Origin: Gnetum montanum
Taxonomy: Eukaryota; Streptophyta; Gnetopsida; Gnetales; Gnetaceae
NCBI GenBank assembly: GCA_015680685.1
Contig: MNCI01007655.1
Location: forward strand, 139,292 to 203,291
DNA length: 64,000 nt
Direction: 5' to 3'
The notes beneath the pieces are model-generated. The model saw only the letters and a program-made list of their open reading frames with translations, made no database searches and was not told the DNA's origin. The position numbers and the translations under genes were made by a program. Within the stretch, counting starts at the first letter, position 1; each line of letters starts with the position of its first letter. Positions 1 to 11,432 of the stretch are shown piece after piece.

Positions 1-103
1 CTCTTAAAGCTTTTCAACAACATAAGCTCTTCTATGGCAAATCTTAATAGAAATATAATATTGCACAAAAACAAAGCTATAACAAAAATGTAGAAAAAAT
101 CNT

Positions 104-255
104 AATAGCTTTAATAAGTAGAGTAACTGCTATAATAATAACTTTAATAATTAGAGTAATTGCTCTAATAATAGCTTTAATAATTAAAGTAATCACTCTA
201 ATAATAGCTCTAATAATTAGAGTAACCACTATAATAATTAGAATAACAACTCTAC
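104..255. repeat. AT-rich tandem repeat upstream of the MYB gene
   Basis: About four to five degenerate units of roughly 35 bp, each built around TAATAATTAGAGTAA followed by a CTCTAATAATAG-like segment. Units differ by small substitutions. They end about 170 bp before the MYB start codon, so they could lie in its promoter. No function is implied. The single N at 102-103 sits at the left edge and may mark an unresolved join. Confidence 0.7.
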
Positions 256-263
256 CACTTCCA

Positions 264-269
264 TATATA
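264..269 (+). promoter_or_regulatory. Possible TATA box of the MYB gene
   Basis: TATATA lies about 155 bp before the ATG at 423, a plausible distance for a short 5' UTR. The surrounding DNA is very AT-rich, so chance occurrence is likely. Position is the only support. Confidence 0.25.
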
Positions 270-1524
270 CCTCAGAAATGTTTCACCTTTATTCTTGTCT
301 CATCATATCCTAGCCCAGTCTAGCTTGCAAATTTTTATCTACATTTTGATTATCACACTTGTTTTACAATCAATCTTTTTCTTCTATTTTTCTAGGTTTT
401 TCTTTTTCAACTACTTGTTTCTATGTCCATTTTAGCTAAACCAATGATGAACCCTTGTCCATTTCTATCTTTTTCGACTGATGCTGCAACTATCTCGACA
501 CCGTTATCAGGATCACTATCGCCACCACCTGTGTTTTCATCATCATTTTTGGCCGAGGAGTTGTTGGTATCGGGTGGAATTACCCGAAACAATGAATCTT
601 CTTCATATGCCCATTCTTATGCTTTTCCGGATAACCACTCACAACAGCAACTGTGCCAAGACCAGCAGGTCAATTTTCAAAAACATCAGCAAACTATTGG
701 CACTGCAGGTTTCTCTGAAGTGAATAATTCTGCAACAATTCTAGAAGCAGCACAAGGACAATTTGGCATTCATGGACAACCGAAATCTGGTAAAATCCAT
801 GGCTATAGTAGAAGACGTTATTCGAAAGCCCAATGGACTCCACAGGAAGACAAGTATAAATCTTTTTTTTTTGTTGATTTTTTTATTTGTCCTATTTAGA
901 TTCAGATTCAATTCTACTACATTTTGTTATTATAACTTATACTATGATTCTTGCATTCAAAATTTTAAATTTTAGATGAACTGGGTAGTGTAGTAACGAT
1001 ACTAAATTTGTGCATAGTTTGCTGATTGATCTGGTGGACCGTCATGGCCAACGACAGTGGTCTAAAATTGCCACATATCTGCCAAGGCGCCATGGTAAAC
1101 AATGCCGCAATCGCTGGGTTAACCACCTCCGTCATGATATCAAGGTCAGTCTTAGAAAAATCAATCATACAATTATCAATTATGAATTATACCTATAGTG
1201 TAAACATTTTCAACCCTCTTGCAAGATTTAACTATTCTATGTTAAACAAACCTTTGTCTATAGATAGTGGGTTTAATCTTCAATTTTGACTTTTGAGAGA
1301 GGGATTGTTCTTAAATTCTTGTTGCATCTTTGCTTCTTGATTATGGAATGTGTGAGAGCTGAGGTGCTTAGTTGATATGGTTTCATATAGTTTTGCCTTG
1401 GCAATTCCTATCATTAAGTAAATTTTAATACTATTGATCTTCCCACTCCATGATTTGAAATACAATTATTTTCTGTTTAATATACCTAGATTCTGTATCT
1501 GCTAAACTATTACATCATGTTAGG

Positions 1525-1664
1525 ATCCAATGCAAACACATTATTTTTGTGCCTTTATCAATGGAAAACACTTTGAACATGTAGTCCATCTAANAATCCA
1601 ATGCAAACACATTATTTTTGTGCCTTTATCAATAGAAAACACTTTGAACATGTAGTCCATCTAA
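1525..1664. repeat. 69-bp duplication flanking a single N (MYB intron 2)
   Basis: Positions 1525-1593 and 1596-1664 are the same 69-bp sequence with one difference (ATGG versus ATAG), separated by an N at 1594. This looks like two overlapping contig ends joined without merging, not a biological tandem repeat. Confidence 0.85.
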
Positions 1665-1873
1665 ATTTTATAATTTGATAAGATATTAAAATTCTATTTT
1701 AGATTGCAAAATCAAAGCACATGAATAACAATGGATAATTTTAGCATATTAGATTACAAATTTCTGTATCATTGTCCCATTAGATACTCAAAACTGAGTA
1801 AACTACAACATTATTTTTCTCTAATCTTTGAGAAAGGAATTGCAACACATTCAATTTTCACATAGAGGCACTG

Positions 1874-1991
1874 CTTCAGTTGAACATATAAGGTTTAGCA
1901 TCTGGGAGAAACATAGATGTTGAAAACTAGGNACTTCAGTTGAACATATAAGGTTTAGCATCTGGGAGAAACATAGATGTTGAAAACTAGG
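1874..1991. repeat. 58-bp duplication flanking a single N (MYB intron 2)
   Basis: Positions 1874-1931 and 1934-1991 read identically, starting CTTCAGTTGAACATATAAGG, with an N at 1932 between them. As with the previous pair, an unmerged overlap is the simplest reading. Confidence 0.85.
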
Positions 1992-3308
1992 GAACTAATG
2001 TAAAATTAAGGATTTGGTAGAAATTTAACCATGATAAGCAATGGCCTATGCTAACTTTGTTAAAAAACTATTATCTTGACATATCTTATCATTGACAGCA
2101 TTGAAACTTTGCAAATCTCCTTCTTAAATTCTCTAGGATCACTTGTTGTTATTGAATGAGAAAACTCTGTATGTCCCACGTTACAAGATCCAATCTATCG
2201 ACAAATCGACAAAATTTTTTTAGAGTTCAAATTTGGAACAACAAATATTCGCGATGGCAGCTTTGAGAAACTGATAGTCAATATTCCTCTGAAACTGCTA
2301 GTTTATATCCTATAATAGCACAAGAAAAGAGATGATTGAATGATCTCTTTCTAAATTTGTATTCTAGTTGAAGAATACTATTTCTGAATTCAACATCGTA
2401 GTGTATCATGTCCAAGGTCAAACCCTATTTGTATGAGTAATACTTCTGAAGTCAAGAATGTGTGTATCATATTTATCAAAAATTAGAAATATCATATCAC
2501 TCTATTTCAATTTCAGATTTTTATGTGCTTAAACTTTACCAACATTTCACTTCATGGATATGAATATATGATTAGTCTGTAATCCAATTTTTTTTAAATG
2601 GATTGTGATTCATCAGAGAGAAGGATGGAGCATGGAGGAGAAAGGCCTACTAGTGCAATTACATCAACAATATGGTAACAAATGATGTTACTTTGCTAGA
2701 ATGCTTCCGGGAAGAACAGAGAATGCCATCAAAAACCATTGGAATGCAACTCTACGGCGCAAGAACAAGAGATGGCCCTTGGGAAAAGAAGGCCCCTCTG
2801 TGCTCCATAACTATATCCAGAGAATTGATGCCCTAAAACACAACAATCCTACTACTACTATCAACAATGACATCACCAGTAGCAGTAGTAGCAGAAAACA
2901 AGAAATTAAGCTGATCTCTGTAGACAACCACAACAACAACAACAACTTTCCAATAATACCCACATCAAGAAAAATCCATACCAATCATCATTGCCATTGT
3001 CAACCCTGCTGGGTCACCCTTTGCAAAAGATGGTGTACGAAGAGGACAGCTTTGACCAGAGTTCAGGGAATTGCTCTCCTGGGATATTAAAGGCCTACAA
3101 CATATCTAACCCATCATCAGCATCAACATCCTCCACATGGGAAGAAACCCTGAGACATGTCAATGCTTGTACTTATTCCTTCTCTGAGCTTCTGCAGGAG
3201 GCTATGGGCATAGGTGTTGGTTGCTACAAGCAGATGCAGGAACATCAACAACAACAGAACTACCAAACAAAGGAATAGGCAGAGCAAATGTGACAACAGC
3301 TTCCTTAT

Positions 3309-3314
3309 AATAAA
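3309..3314 (+). terminator. Polyadenylation signal of the MYB gene
   Basis: AATAAA lies 31 bp after the stop codon of the C-terminal frame, followed by T-rich sequence. It supports the transcript ending here if the locus was once expressed. Confidence 0.45.
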
Positions 3315-3429
3315 GGATCTTGAACTACTATTTTATTTAGATTGTATAATAGTTGGAGCAAATTTGGTATCATTGTAGTTTCTTATGTATATATGCATGA
3401 TAGATAGATTACATGGAGTAAAGTTTCTA

Positions 3430-4035
3430 GTCTCTATGGTTTGACTAGAAAGAGTGGAAAAAGTTATCAAAAATTAATTTCTAATCTTGAGAATTTATTT
3501 AAAGTTAACAACAATTTGCATCAAGCTTTTCTAGATATCTTTTGGAAAGTTGGTAGATCTTTTTTTCTTTTTAATTTCAAAGTTGTTTACAACTTTATTA
3601 CAAAGAATATTTTTATTCAAAAAAAATTCAATAAGGCTAGAAAATGAAAGATATTTGGAGAGTTCCTACCTTTCTTAAAATTTGTATTTTTTATAGTGTC
3701 TTATTTATCAATGTTTTCCTATTGGCATTTGTCTTAAACAAATTAGAACTATTTTTTCTCAATGTCCTCTTTGTAGAATTGAAAACTAATTTGTTCATGT
3801 GTTTTTTTGAGTGTCCTAGTGTTTAGCATGCTTAGAAAAGAACTTCTAGAATTTGTAACAACTTTTAAACATGCATTAATAAAGTCAATTCTTAGTGATC
3901 AATGTCTACTTTCTTTCATTGCATTTGGCAATGTTTTTGACTACTTGTTCTCTACTATATTTAAAAGCATCAATGAGGACCTCCTTTTTGGAGTTAAATA
4001 TCAAATTCTAAAAGATGTTGGTTTTAACTAGAGCT
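3430..4035 (+). pseudogene. LINE retrotransposon 3' end, decayed
   Basis: Broken plus-strand frames resemble the C-terminal end of plant LINE ORF2. A CPLCRIE segment, in a different frame, sits next to HVFFECP/MCFFECPSV, the zinc-knuckle-like tail after the reverse transcriptase, and is followed by HAW-like residues. No RT core is left, the 5' side is missing and several frameshifts are present. At 4110-4250 two diverged AAAAGCATC-containing repeats follow. It lies between the MYB and PHAX genes. Confidence 0.5.
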
Positions 4036-4259
4036 TCAAGAAGTAAAAAAAACCCTTCTTTGTAAGAAGTGAAAATCTCTAAAGGTACTTTTAAATAAGG
4101 GCAAAACTTGAGCCTTTGCCTATGGAAGGGGAAGGCTTTTCATAAATGGTTGCAAGAAAAAACCTTAAAAAGCATCCAAATATTCTAAAGAAAAGGTTTT
4201 TCAGAAATAATTGTAAAAGAAAACTGAAAAGCATCTCAAAACCATTAAAATTTTTATTT

Positions 4260-4617
4260 AGACTCTCTTTAATTATTTTATTTTATTTTTATTTTTGAAC
4301 AATCCCCTCGTCTTCTCCCAATATATCACGCATTTTTATTTGCCGATTATTTTATCGCAAACACTTCACTTCACCCTGGTTTATCCTTCACAGGGTTTGT
4401 CTGAGCGTTAACAAGTAAGAGCATCAAGGTTTTAAAGTCTCTCTTTCCTAGCAGGTGAATAAATCGGTTTGCGCGGGAGCGATCGTTACGCTGACAGTGC
4501 CAGTTTATTTCGCTGTAGCCAGTCTAGATCTTTAAATCAAGATCGACAAAAGTCCAAAGTTTCAGAGTTGTAGCGTTTGAGGATAATTTTTTTTTTCCAG
4601 CCTTGGAGGCTTCCAAA
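4260..4617 (+). promoter_or_regulatory. PHAX promoter and 5' UTR region
   Basis: This stretch precedes the PHAX ATG and differs from its AT-rich surroundings in keeping CpG-containing sequence (TTTGCGCGGGAGCGATCG at about 4467-4485), as expected of an active promoter or leader. A pyrimidine-rich run ends at 4600. The ATG at 4618 is chosen because MEGESLLETIYED matches the conserved plant PHAX N-terminus; an in-frame upstream TTG is not needed. No clear TATA box was identified. Confidence 0.4.
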
Positions 4618-6973
4618 ATGGAAGGTGAAAGTCTGCTTGAAACGATATACGAGGATGTTCAATTCGACGACGATTCCGATGTTGTAGAGAGTGAGGAAAA
4701 GTTTTCTGTCAACGATGAAGAAATTTCAAGATTTTCATCTGTCTTAAACATTCAAGGAGAGAATTCTGCTTCTATCTATGAAGCCGCAGATTCTACTTCT
4801 ATTGTTAAAACCGCAGTCGAAGGAAACGGTAAATTTTTATTTGCTTATTATTCTTATATTTCAACAATTTGCGCTCTCACGTGACTTCATGCAGACATGT
4901 TGGCGTGATGAAATTCAAATCATCTCATCTACTTATTTATCTGTTGAAATGCAAGTTTAGTTTATTTATATTGTAGGTAAATTTTTATAGGAATTGTTCT
5001 TCTACGAGCATGAATTGCCTTGTTATAGGAATTTTATTCTACATCTTCTAGATTAAATTATGTTTGTGATTTTACTTGAACAGCATTATACTGGTAGAAA
5101 AATTTTATCATCTGTTTTGAAAATTTGAGTTTCACTTACGTTGAATCAAAATGTTATTTGATAACTCATTGGTTTTCCCATTCTAAATAATTTTTAAAAA
5201 TATTTTAATGGCCATTTGCTTTTCATATTTATGAACTACAAAATTATTGTATGTTTGTGGTGGGGAATCTTTCATAGAAGAAGCTCTCTTTGTTTAAATT
5301 AAACCAAGCTTATTTGTTTTTTTTTTTTTTATTTTTCGATGTCTCCAGAAAAATCGACGGATTATGCTAGGACTAGCTCATTGTCTAAGAATCAGCGAAA
5401 AAGATTACGAAAGAAGAAGAACAGAGGCTCAAACAATATTAGCCATGTCAATAGGTTTGTATCTATCAAACTACTTTATGCATTTGATGTTGCAGTTTGA
5501 GATTGTAGAACGATAATGCTAAGTTCAGGTGCTTGTGTTCTAGCAGGTTTGTTATTAACACATGCAGATATTTAAAGGAGCCGAAGTCTTACCTTGTGTG
5601 GGAAGCAGTCAAGAAACTTGGAGAACAGGCTGTAAGAGATTTAGTAGAAGAGGTAATCTCCCATTTTATAATTCTTATTTAACACTGTTGTAGTACTTTA
5701 GTTTAGCAGTGCATTATAGGCTGTAAGAGATTTAGTAGAAGACTTAATCTCCGATTTTATAATTCTTACTTAACATTCTTGTAGTACTTTAGTTTAAAAG
5801 TGCAATATCTTCTTTTTTAATTGGACATGGCAAATTTATTTTTGCAACTTGCATTACAATTTACTCATTCAAAAGATAGATTATAGAGACTTCCATCCAT
5901 TGTATATTTATGAGCACATTTTCCTGTTAAAAGCTAATTTCTTGTGCTTGGTGTGTTGCATCTAATCATTTGAAAATTTCAGAACATTGGGTACAAATGA
6001 CAACTAAACTAGTTCAATTTTCTTAAATTTTTAGGCTATGCCCTTATTATTTAATATTTAGTAAAGTTGTGAGTTCGAATAGGTTTACAAGCATAAAATC
6101 CATCCAGACTCTTGGAATTTCAGGACCTCCGTGTAAACATCGTTCTTTTGTTCGTTTGTTTGTTGAACGGCTATTTGGTTCTATATTTTGGGCTTCTTGA
6201 TTTTTTGGGTTTTGTTTTAATTTGAGTTTGACTAATCATGGATTTGAACTACCTACAGAAAACTCTTTTATGTTAAATAGTGGTTCTTGGAGGCAGGGCT
6301 TAACTGGAAAAAAAACATCATTAATAATTATTTCTAATCATGGTTTAGGTGAAGATCATAGAGAGAAACGGAGGTCAGTTGACAGCTGATGGAAGACGAC
6401 GTCGAACGCTTGGAGGCATTCTGTGGAATGTCTTGAAAGCACGTTCTCCAGATGCATACCAGCAGATAATGAAGGCAGGAAAAGAATTTGAGGTATGATA
6501 GTCAAACAACGTTGAAGCTTTTCTGACCCTGTACTGTCATTGGTTTTAATAACTAGTTTTTGAATTGACAGAAAGAATTGAGGAATGGTGGTGTTAAACG
6601 TAATATGCCTGAACTACCAAATGGACAATTTCAGATTAAACGTCCAAGAATAGAGGAAACTGCACCAAATATACTGTTAACGAACAAATGTTCCGAGATT
6701 CAGGTTAATGCATCAAAGGAAAAATGCATGGATCTGACTTGTCAAACTGCTTCACTTTCAAACTGTATGTTTGGTAGTATTTTGTGTCACAACAATGATA
6801 ACCCCTCAGTCCAGGCATGGGTGAATGGCATAAAGGCAAGCAATGCATTCCAAGATAAGAGCTGCAAATTGGCAACAAATGGCCACATACCCAGTGAAAG
6901 TGAAAAGAAAACAATATCTGTCAAAGATAGAATTCGATTTCCCATTGTCTACAATGATTTGTTTGATCCATAG
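4618..6973 (+). CDS. PHAX: PHAX, phosphorylated adaptor for U snRNA export
   Basis: Five exons: 4618-4828, 5349-5454, 5547-5652, 6349-6492 and 6572-6973. All have GT-AG borders and phases that join without a break, giving 322 residues. The N-terminus (MEGESLLETIYED) is acidic. Residues about 84-96 (KNQRKRLRKKKNR) are a basic, nuclear-signal-like stretch. Residues about 103-190 form the PHAX RNA-binding domain, with RYLKEPKSYLVWEAVKKLG, then GGQLTADGRRRRTLGGILWNVLKAR. The C-terminus has VKDRIRFPIVYNDL, conserved in plant homologues. In animals PHAX links the cap-binding complex on U snRNA to exportin CRM1; the plant role is inferred from the family. Intron 3 contains a partial copy of the exon 3 end. 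No disabling change is seen. This is the best-supported functional gene in the window. Confidence 0.9.
5627..5808 (+). repeat. 91-bp tandem duplication across the PHAX exon 3/intron 3 border
   Basis: 5627-5717 holds the last 26 bp of exon 3 plus intron sequence. 5718-5808 is a diverged copy. In the second copy the donor has changed from AAGAG-GTAATC to AAGAC-TTAATC, so it is no longer a 5' splice site. Divergence shows this is an old event, not an assembly artefact. Confidence 0.9.
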
Positions 6974-7065
6974 ATAGCTGTGTGATCACGAAAGAGAGTG
7001 GCTTTTTGCAACATTGCAGATAATTTTTTGTAAAATGAAAGATCACAGATCATAGGAACTTCATG

Positions 7066-7290
7066 AATGTCAGTAGTAAGTTTTATTATGAAGTATTATC
7101 ACTAATTAGCTTTATTACAAATGCAGAAACTCGTTGAACGTATTTCATCATTTCTCTGAAAAAGGAAAAAAAAATTTCATTAATGTCAGTAGTAAGTTTT
7201 ATTATTATCACTAATTAGCTTTATTACAAATGCAGAAACTCGTTGAACGTATTTCATCATTTCTCTGAAAAAGGAAAAAAAAATTTCATT
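7066..7290 (+). repeat. 116-bp tandem duplication in the PHAX 3' flank
   Basis: 7066-7181 and 7182-7290 repeat the same sequence, starting AATGTCAGTAGTAAG and ending in an A-run plus TTTCATT. They are almost identical except for a 7-bp gap after TTTTATTAT. It starts about 90 bp after the PHAX stop, so it may be in the 3' UTR. Near-identity points to a recent duplication. Confidence 0.9.
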
Positions 7291-8783
7291 TTATTGATCT
7301 TAAAGCCATATTCAGAGAGTGAATTCATGTTAATGTTACTCAAATTTTTTGTCAGTTGCAATGAGTTTACAGGCATGCATCGTATTCAGTTGCATTTTGA
7401 AAACAGCTTTCTAAATGTTTTGGATGTGTTATCAAACAGAGCAATGCATATGAACCATTGCGTTCATGTGTTGAAGAAAACACACAACTTTCTTGATATT
7501 TTCATAATTAGTTTTTGGAAAATTTAACTTTATTTTTTTATTAGCAATATTCTCTTGTCTTTTACTTGACCGGATTCAACTTGGTCTCATGATGATTGAG
7601 TAATGGAGGGCAATGTTTGTTGTTTGTTTCTGATTTAGTATTGATATGTGAAGGAGTATATAATTGTGCGTAAAATGCATTGACGAGTCTAGCTTTCTCA
7701 TTGACATGTTAATGTTGTGGTCTTCCTTGACTGAAACAGTGTGTAGAAAAGTGAAGTTCTTAGGCATTGTGACAGACATTGTACATTGACTTTCTTAGAA
7801 ATGTTTAGGTGTTTAACAAATCTTTGGATGATCAACTAAATTTTAACATGTTGATATTTAGTTTTTAAATTACATGATTTTGTGCCCCCCGTTTACGGTT
7901 ACAAGTCATGCGGTACGCTTTATGATGCCTTTGAATGATGCAAATTTTTGTGTTATAATTGTCCAAAGTGGGTTTCATGCATCATTGGCACCTAAGTTTA
8001 ATTAAGCACTGTGTTATAATTGTCCAAAGTAGGTGACATAAAACTTTAAATTAGGGTATTGGAAGTACTTAAACAACTGAATGCCTTCATGCAAATCCTT
8101 TTTTGAATGTTCCTAGGTTTCGGTATGGAATTATCCTTCGTTCTTCTTCCATGGAATTTTAGCTTTAAAAATCCAAGTATGGAGTTAACACAGAAATGGG
8201 TTAAACTAAGGATTTTAAAAACTTTATGGTTGTTGTAGACATGATTGAACTTGGAAACTAGCTGTTTTACTACCATAGCAACAATCGCAACCCAGAAACT
8301 TGGCCATTTTGATCATTATTAAGTGGATGAAGTGCGTGCTCCTACAGAGCAGGTGCGTTTACCATGCTGAGGGACACTTTGCAAATCCCCTATTACAGGT
8401 CGCCTCAAATTCATGCGATAAAGACAATGATAAAGGCTATGATGAAAATTTGACACGTTCATTATGGTTCTATGCTTGAAAATGTTTACAGGGTTTGTTT
8501 GTCTAATTGTAATGGTTGAAATCTTGTATTAAAAGTTTAAACGTTGTATAAAAATGAGACAGTTTAATATTTGTATTTTTGATAGCCGTTTCCTGTTATT
8601 GAGTTTGGTTTATATTCACATCTATAGTTAAGTCTTATTTCAGTTCACTTAATAATACACCTTTTTAGCTAGACATTACTATTGGTGTTTGCCTTTATTT
8701 TACAGCCGATTTCTTTTCTGCTGTAGACTGAAAATATAGAATACAGCACCAAAGTAGTGACATTTCATTCTGGTAATGATTAG
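7291..8783. other. No gene recognised
   Basis: AT-rich sequence with only short, uncharacteristic open frames on either strand. The only structure found is a degraded copy (about 8053-8130) of the middle of the open frame at 8784-9023. No LTR, poly(A)-tailed element or RNA gene was recognised. Confidence 0.5.
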
Positions 8784-9023
8784 GTACGAGTTGCAACTGT
8801 TGCTTTGCCATCTCGAGTTAAATACATGTATGAATTTATAAGACAACGTAAAGCAGGTGACAAAGCTAAGAATCGAGGGTATTGGAAGTACTTGAACACC
8901 TCTCTGTCTGCATGCAAATCTTTTTTTAAAAAATGTTCTTGGGTTCCGCATGGCTGCTCTGAGAGTTTTACAACACTTGATTGCATAAAAAAGTTGAGTG
9001 TGCTGCACAAAGATGATCAATAA
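8784..9023 (+). other. Open frame of unknown status, 79 codons
   Basis: An AG directly before 8784 could act as a splice acceptor, and a frame stays open to the stop at 9021-9023. It is rich in basic residues early on (RVKYMYEFIRQRKAGDKAK) and Cys later. I do not recognise the family. There is no convincing start codon; a CTTTGCC context holds the first candidate. A diverged 75-bp copy at about 8053-8130 lacks the open frame. It could be an alternative last exon of the upstream gene, an exon of a decayed gene, or chance. Confidence 0.2.
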
Positions 9024-10019
9024 TGCAGATGGCAACTCTGCAGACGGTTTTTGGTTGTACATTTTCAAACATTGGAACTGTTCTTACTAAAGGGCATTGA
9101 GCCTCTTGGAAAAGATCTTTTTTAAATTATTAACAATTCATATAAAATGCTAAAAGATAAGTTCAGGGAAATGTAAATGCTAAAGTCAAAGCACTGCATT
9201 CTGTTTAGAAATCAACCTTGCCTCTCAATCTTCCGTCTCTACTTTGCTCCCTCAGCAGTGTTTTTCATGCTTGTATAATGAGTGAACTTAGGCAAGTCTC
9301 CTTTCTATTACATTCCTTGACCTTCCCGTCTTAATACAAGCCAAACTGGCATATTTAGACCAACATATTTCATATACTGCTTTAGATATTCAATTAGGTA
9401 ATCTTGCTACTTTATTTCTTAGTCCTTGGCCTGCCATATGGCTTGATAAATTGTTTTCCAAGCAGTGTCAACATTAACATTGACTTTTGTTTTCCAAGCA
9501 GTGTCAAGATTAACGTTGGCTTGCTTTGATTGTTGTGAGTTGGTCTTTGAGATTTTTCCAATCTTTTTGATTGATTTCCTTCTCCATCCCAACTCAGTCT
9601 TTGTCATGATTTTTAAGTAGCTCTATACATTTTGCTTCATTTTGTCATGCAACAATATCAACAAATAACTATTGTCTCAACTAGCACACTTTTTGCACAG
9701 ATAGATTGCGATTCTTATGTGCTAGTCTGCCAATGTCCAAGTTGCTTGTGCTTGCTCAACCTATTTATTCTCAACAGCTAGCTTTTTCACTTGTTTTTAT
9801 AGTGTTGTAATCCTTTTTTTTAGCCTAACAATTTCTAAATATGCAAGAGACGTTCCAGACGCTTCTCTTTTGCATCTCAAGCATTTTGTGTTTCCTCAAT
9901 TAGCCTAGAACTTCCTAATTCATAATATTCTATAACATCTTCTAGTGCAATGTGCCTTCTAGTCTGGTTACCTAGCTCTGAAGTTCATCTTTTTAGTAAA
10001 CTAGCTCTAGAGTTCGTAT
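9024..10019. other. No gene recognised; small direct repeat
   Basis: No coding region is supported. A short imperfect direct repeat lies at about 9453-9515 (TTTTCCAAGCAGTGTCAA in both units). The right edge passes into LINE sequence. Confidence 0.45.
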
Positions 10020-11240
10020 TTTTATTGATAAACTAGAAGAGTGGATTAAAGAGGCATCTACAAATCATGCTATTAAAGTGAATTATTCATATATACAACT
10101 TTTAATCTTTCTAGATGATGTAACACTAATAGCAAATTTAGAAATAAGGTTAAAAACAATGTTGCATCAATTATAAAACTTTTGTGAATGTACAAAAATG
10201 AAGGTGAATATTGACAAAATAAAAGTGCTAATTTGTGTAACTACTAAGAGAGATTACACTTTACAACTAAATAATAAAAGACTTGAGATTATGCATACTT
10301 ATAGATATTTGGGAGTAGAATGCTCTCAAAATTATAAGTAGAAATATGGTAGATGATAATGAATTGTAAATGGATGGAAGTCTTTTTATACATTGAAGAA
10401 CAAATGTAACAATCACAATATTTGGATTTGGATTATTTGAAAATATTTTTTTCAAACAATTGTACAAACTTTATGGATATGTGGTATGGGCCTCACATCT
10501 TAATCAACAATCATAGAAAGAAATTGAGAAACTTTAAAAATAGTTTTTGTTGGATGAATTCAAGATAAAAACTCAATTACCATATGTATACTTTTATTAG
10601 AAGCTAATTTGTTGGCATTTGAAGTTGAAGCAATGTATCAATTCTTAACATTCTATTTGAAAAATAAAAATAATAATACGATCTTAGGGGAAATCATTTG
10701 AGAATCTCAACAACATGGGTGATTCCATGACAAATGATTATGGCTACAAAAAATAACATATCGATACTATTGATGGAATACTAAATTTACAACAAGCTAG
10801 GAAACTTGTTACAAAGCAAATTTTAGAGAGATAATAAAATGAGGCATAGATACAAAAAAAGCTTCAATTTTATTGCCAAAATATTTGAGGTGGTAGACAT
10901 GATGAAATAGAATATCTACATACAACAATTTCAATATCCATGACAACATTAATTAGTAGAGTAAGAAAGGAATCATACCATCTTTGAGTTGAAGTTCAAA
11001 GATGGAACAATGAACATCATGAAGATAGAATATGTTAACTATGTTTATTGCATGTGGTAGAAGTTGAACAACATGTATTATTAGAATGTTATGAAATAGA
11101 TTTCTTAAGAAGAAAACTGCAAATCTCTAGGCAATCTTTATATGAGTTATTCAAGCTACCGGTGCTAATTCTAGGGAATTATATTGAAGACATGTTTAAC
11201 TTGCATGAATATTAGACACATCTATTGTACTTTGGATCTA
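10020..11240 (+). pseudogene. LINE reverse transcriptase remnant, 5'-truncated
   Basis: The plus strand encodes the C-terminal half of a LINE RT. FIDKLEEWIKEA is followed by LLIFLDDVTLIA, which carries the active-site Asp pair in the position usually read FADD. Then come KMKVN, a VLI segment and HTYRYLGVE. Further on, VVEVEQHVLLECYEID matches the Cys/His tail of LINE ORF2. Several stops (for example after HQL and after QNYK) and frameshifts break the frame. The endonuclease and first RT motifs are missing, typical of 5' truncation during target-primed integration. No poly(A) tail or target duplication was identified. Confidence 0.75.
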
Positions 11241-11432
11241 TTGTTATTTTGTACAAGCTCATTTGCCTAAATTATAACTCTGGTTCAATGTTTCTACCAT
11301 TACTAGTTTCCTTTAAGTCATTAGTAGTTCAAATTGTAAGGAAGTCACATCCTTAGGAATCTTAAAAATTTTAAAAAAGATTTTCCTTGTGTTCTTCATT
11401 ATTTCCAAAAATTCTTTATGTTGAAGCAGGGT

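Larger units (their letters stand above)
423..3278 (+). pseudogene. R2R3-MYB transcription factor (MYB98-like), disrupted
   Basis: Three exons are inferred: 423-853, 1018-1144 and 2617-3278, with GT-AG introns. Exon 1 encodes about 140 residues of Ser/Pro/Gln-rich N-terminus, then the start of repeat R2 (QWTPQED). Exon 2 completes R2, including GKQCRNRWVNHLR, the signature of the MYB98/115/118/119 type. Exon 3 gives R3, including PGRTENAIKNHWNATLRRK. Two lesions are visible: TGA at 2683-2685 replaces the conserved Trp after GNK in R3, and the frame shifts near an A-run at 2970-2974, after which the C-terminal frame (STWEETLRHV...) continues to 3278. Known relatives are nuclear DNA-binding activators of gametophyte or embryo development. 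The second intron is about 1.5 kb and contains two assembly-type duplications. A functional allele with two base errors in this assembly is the alternative. Confidence 0.8.

Noticed and set aside
423-899. Reading MYB exon 1 as a 158-residue single-exon protein
   Set aside because: The last 15 or so residues come from intron sequence; the donor at 854 and exon 2 at 1018 restore the R2 repeat.
4603-4617. Upstream TTG as PHAX start
   Set aside because: The ATG at 4618 gives the conserved MEG start and follows a pyrimidine-rich leader.
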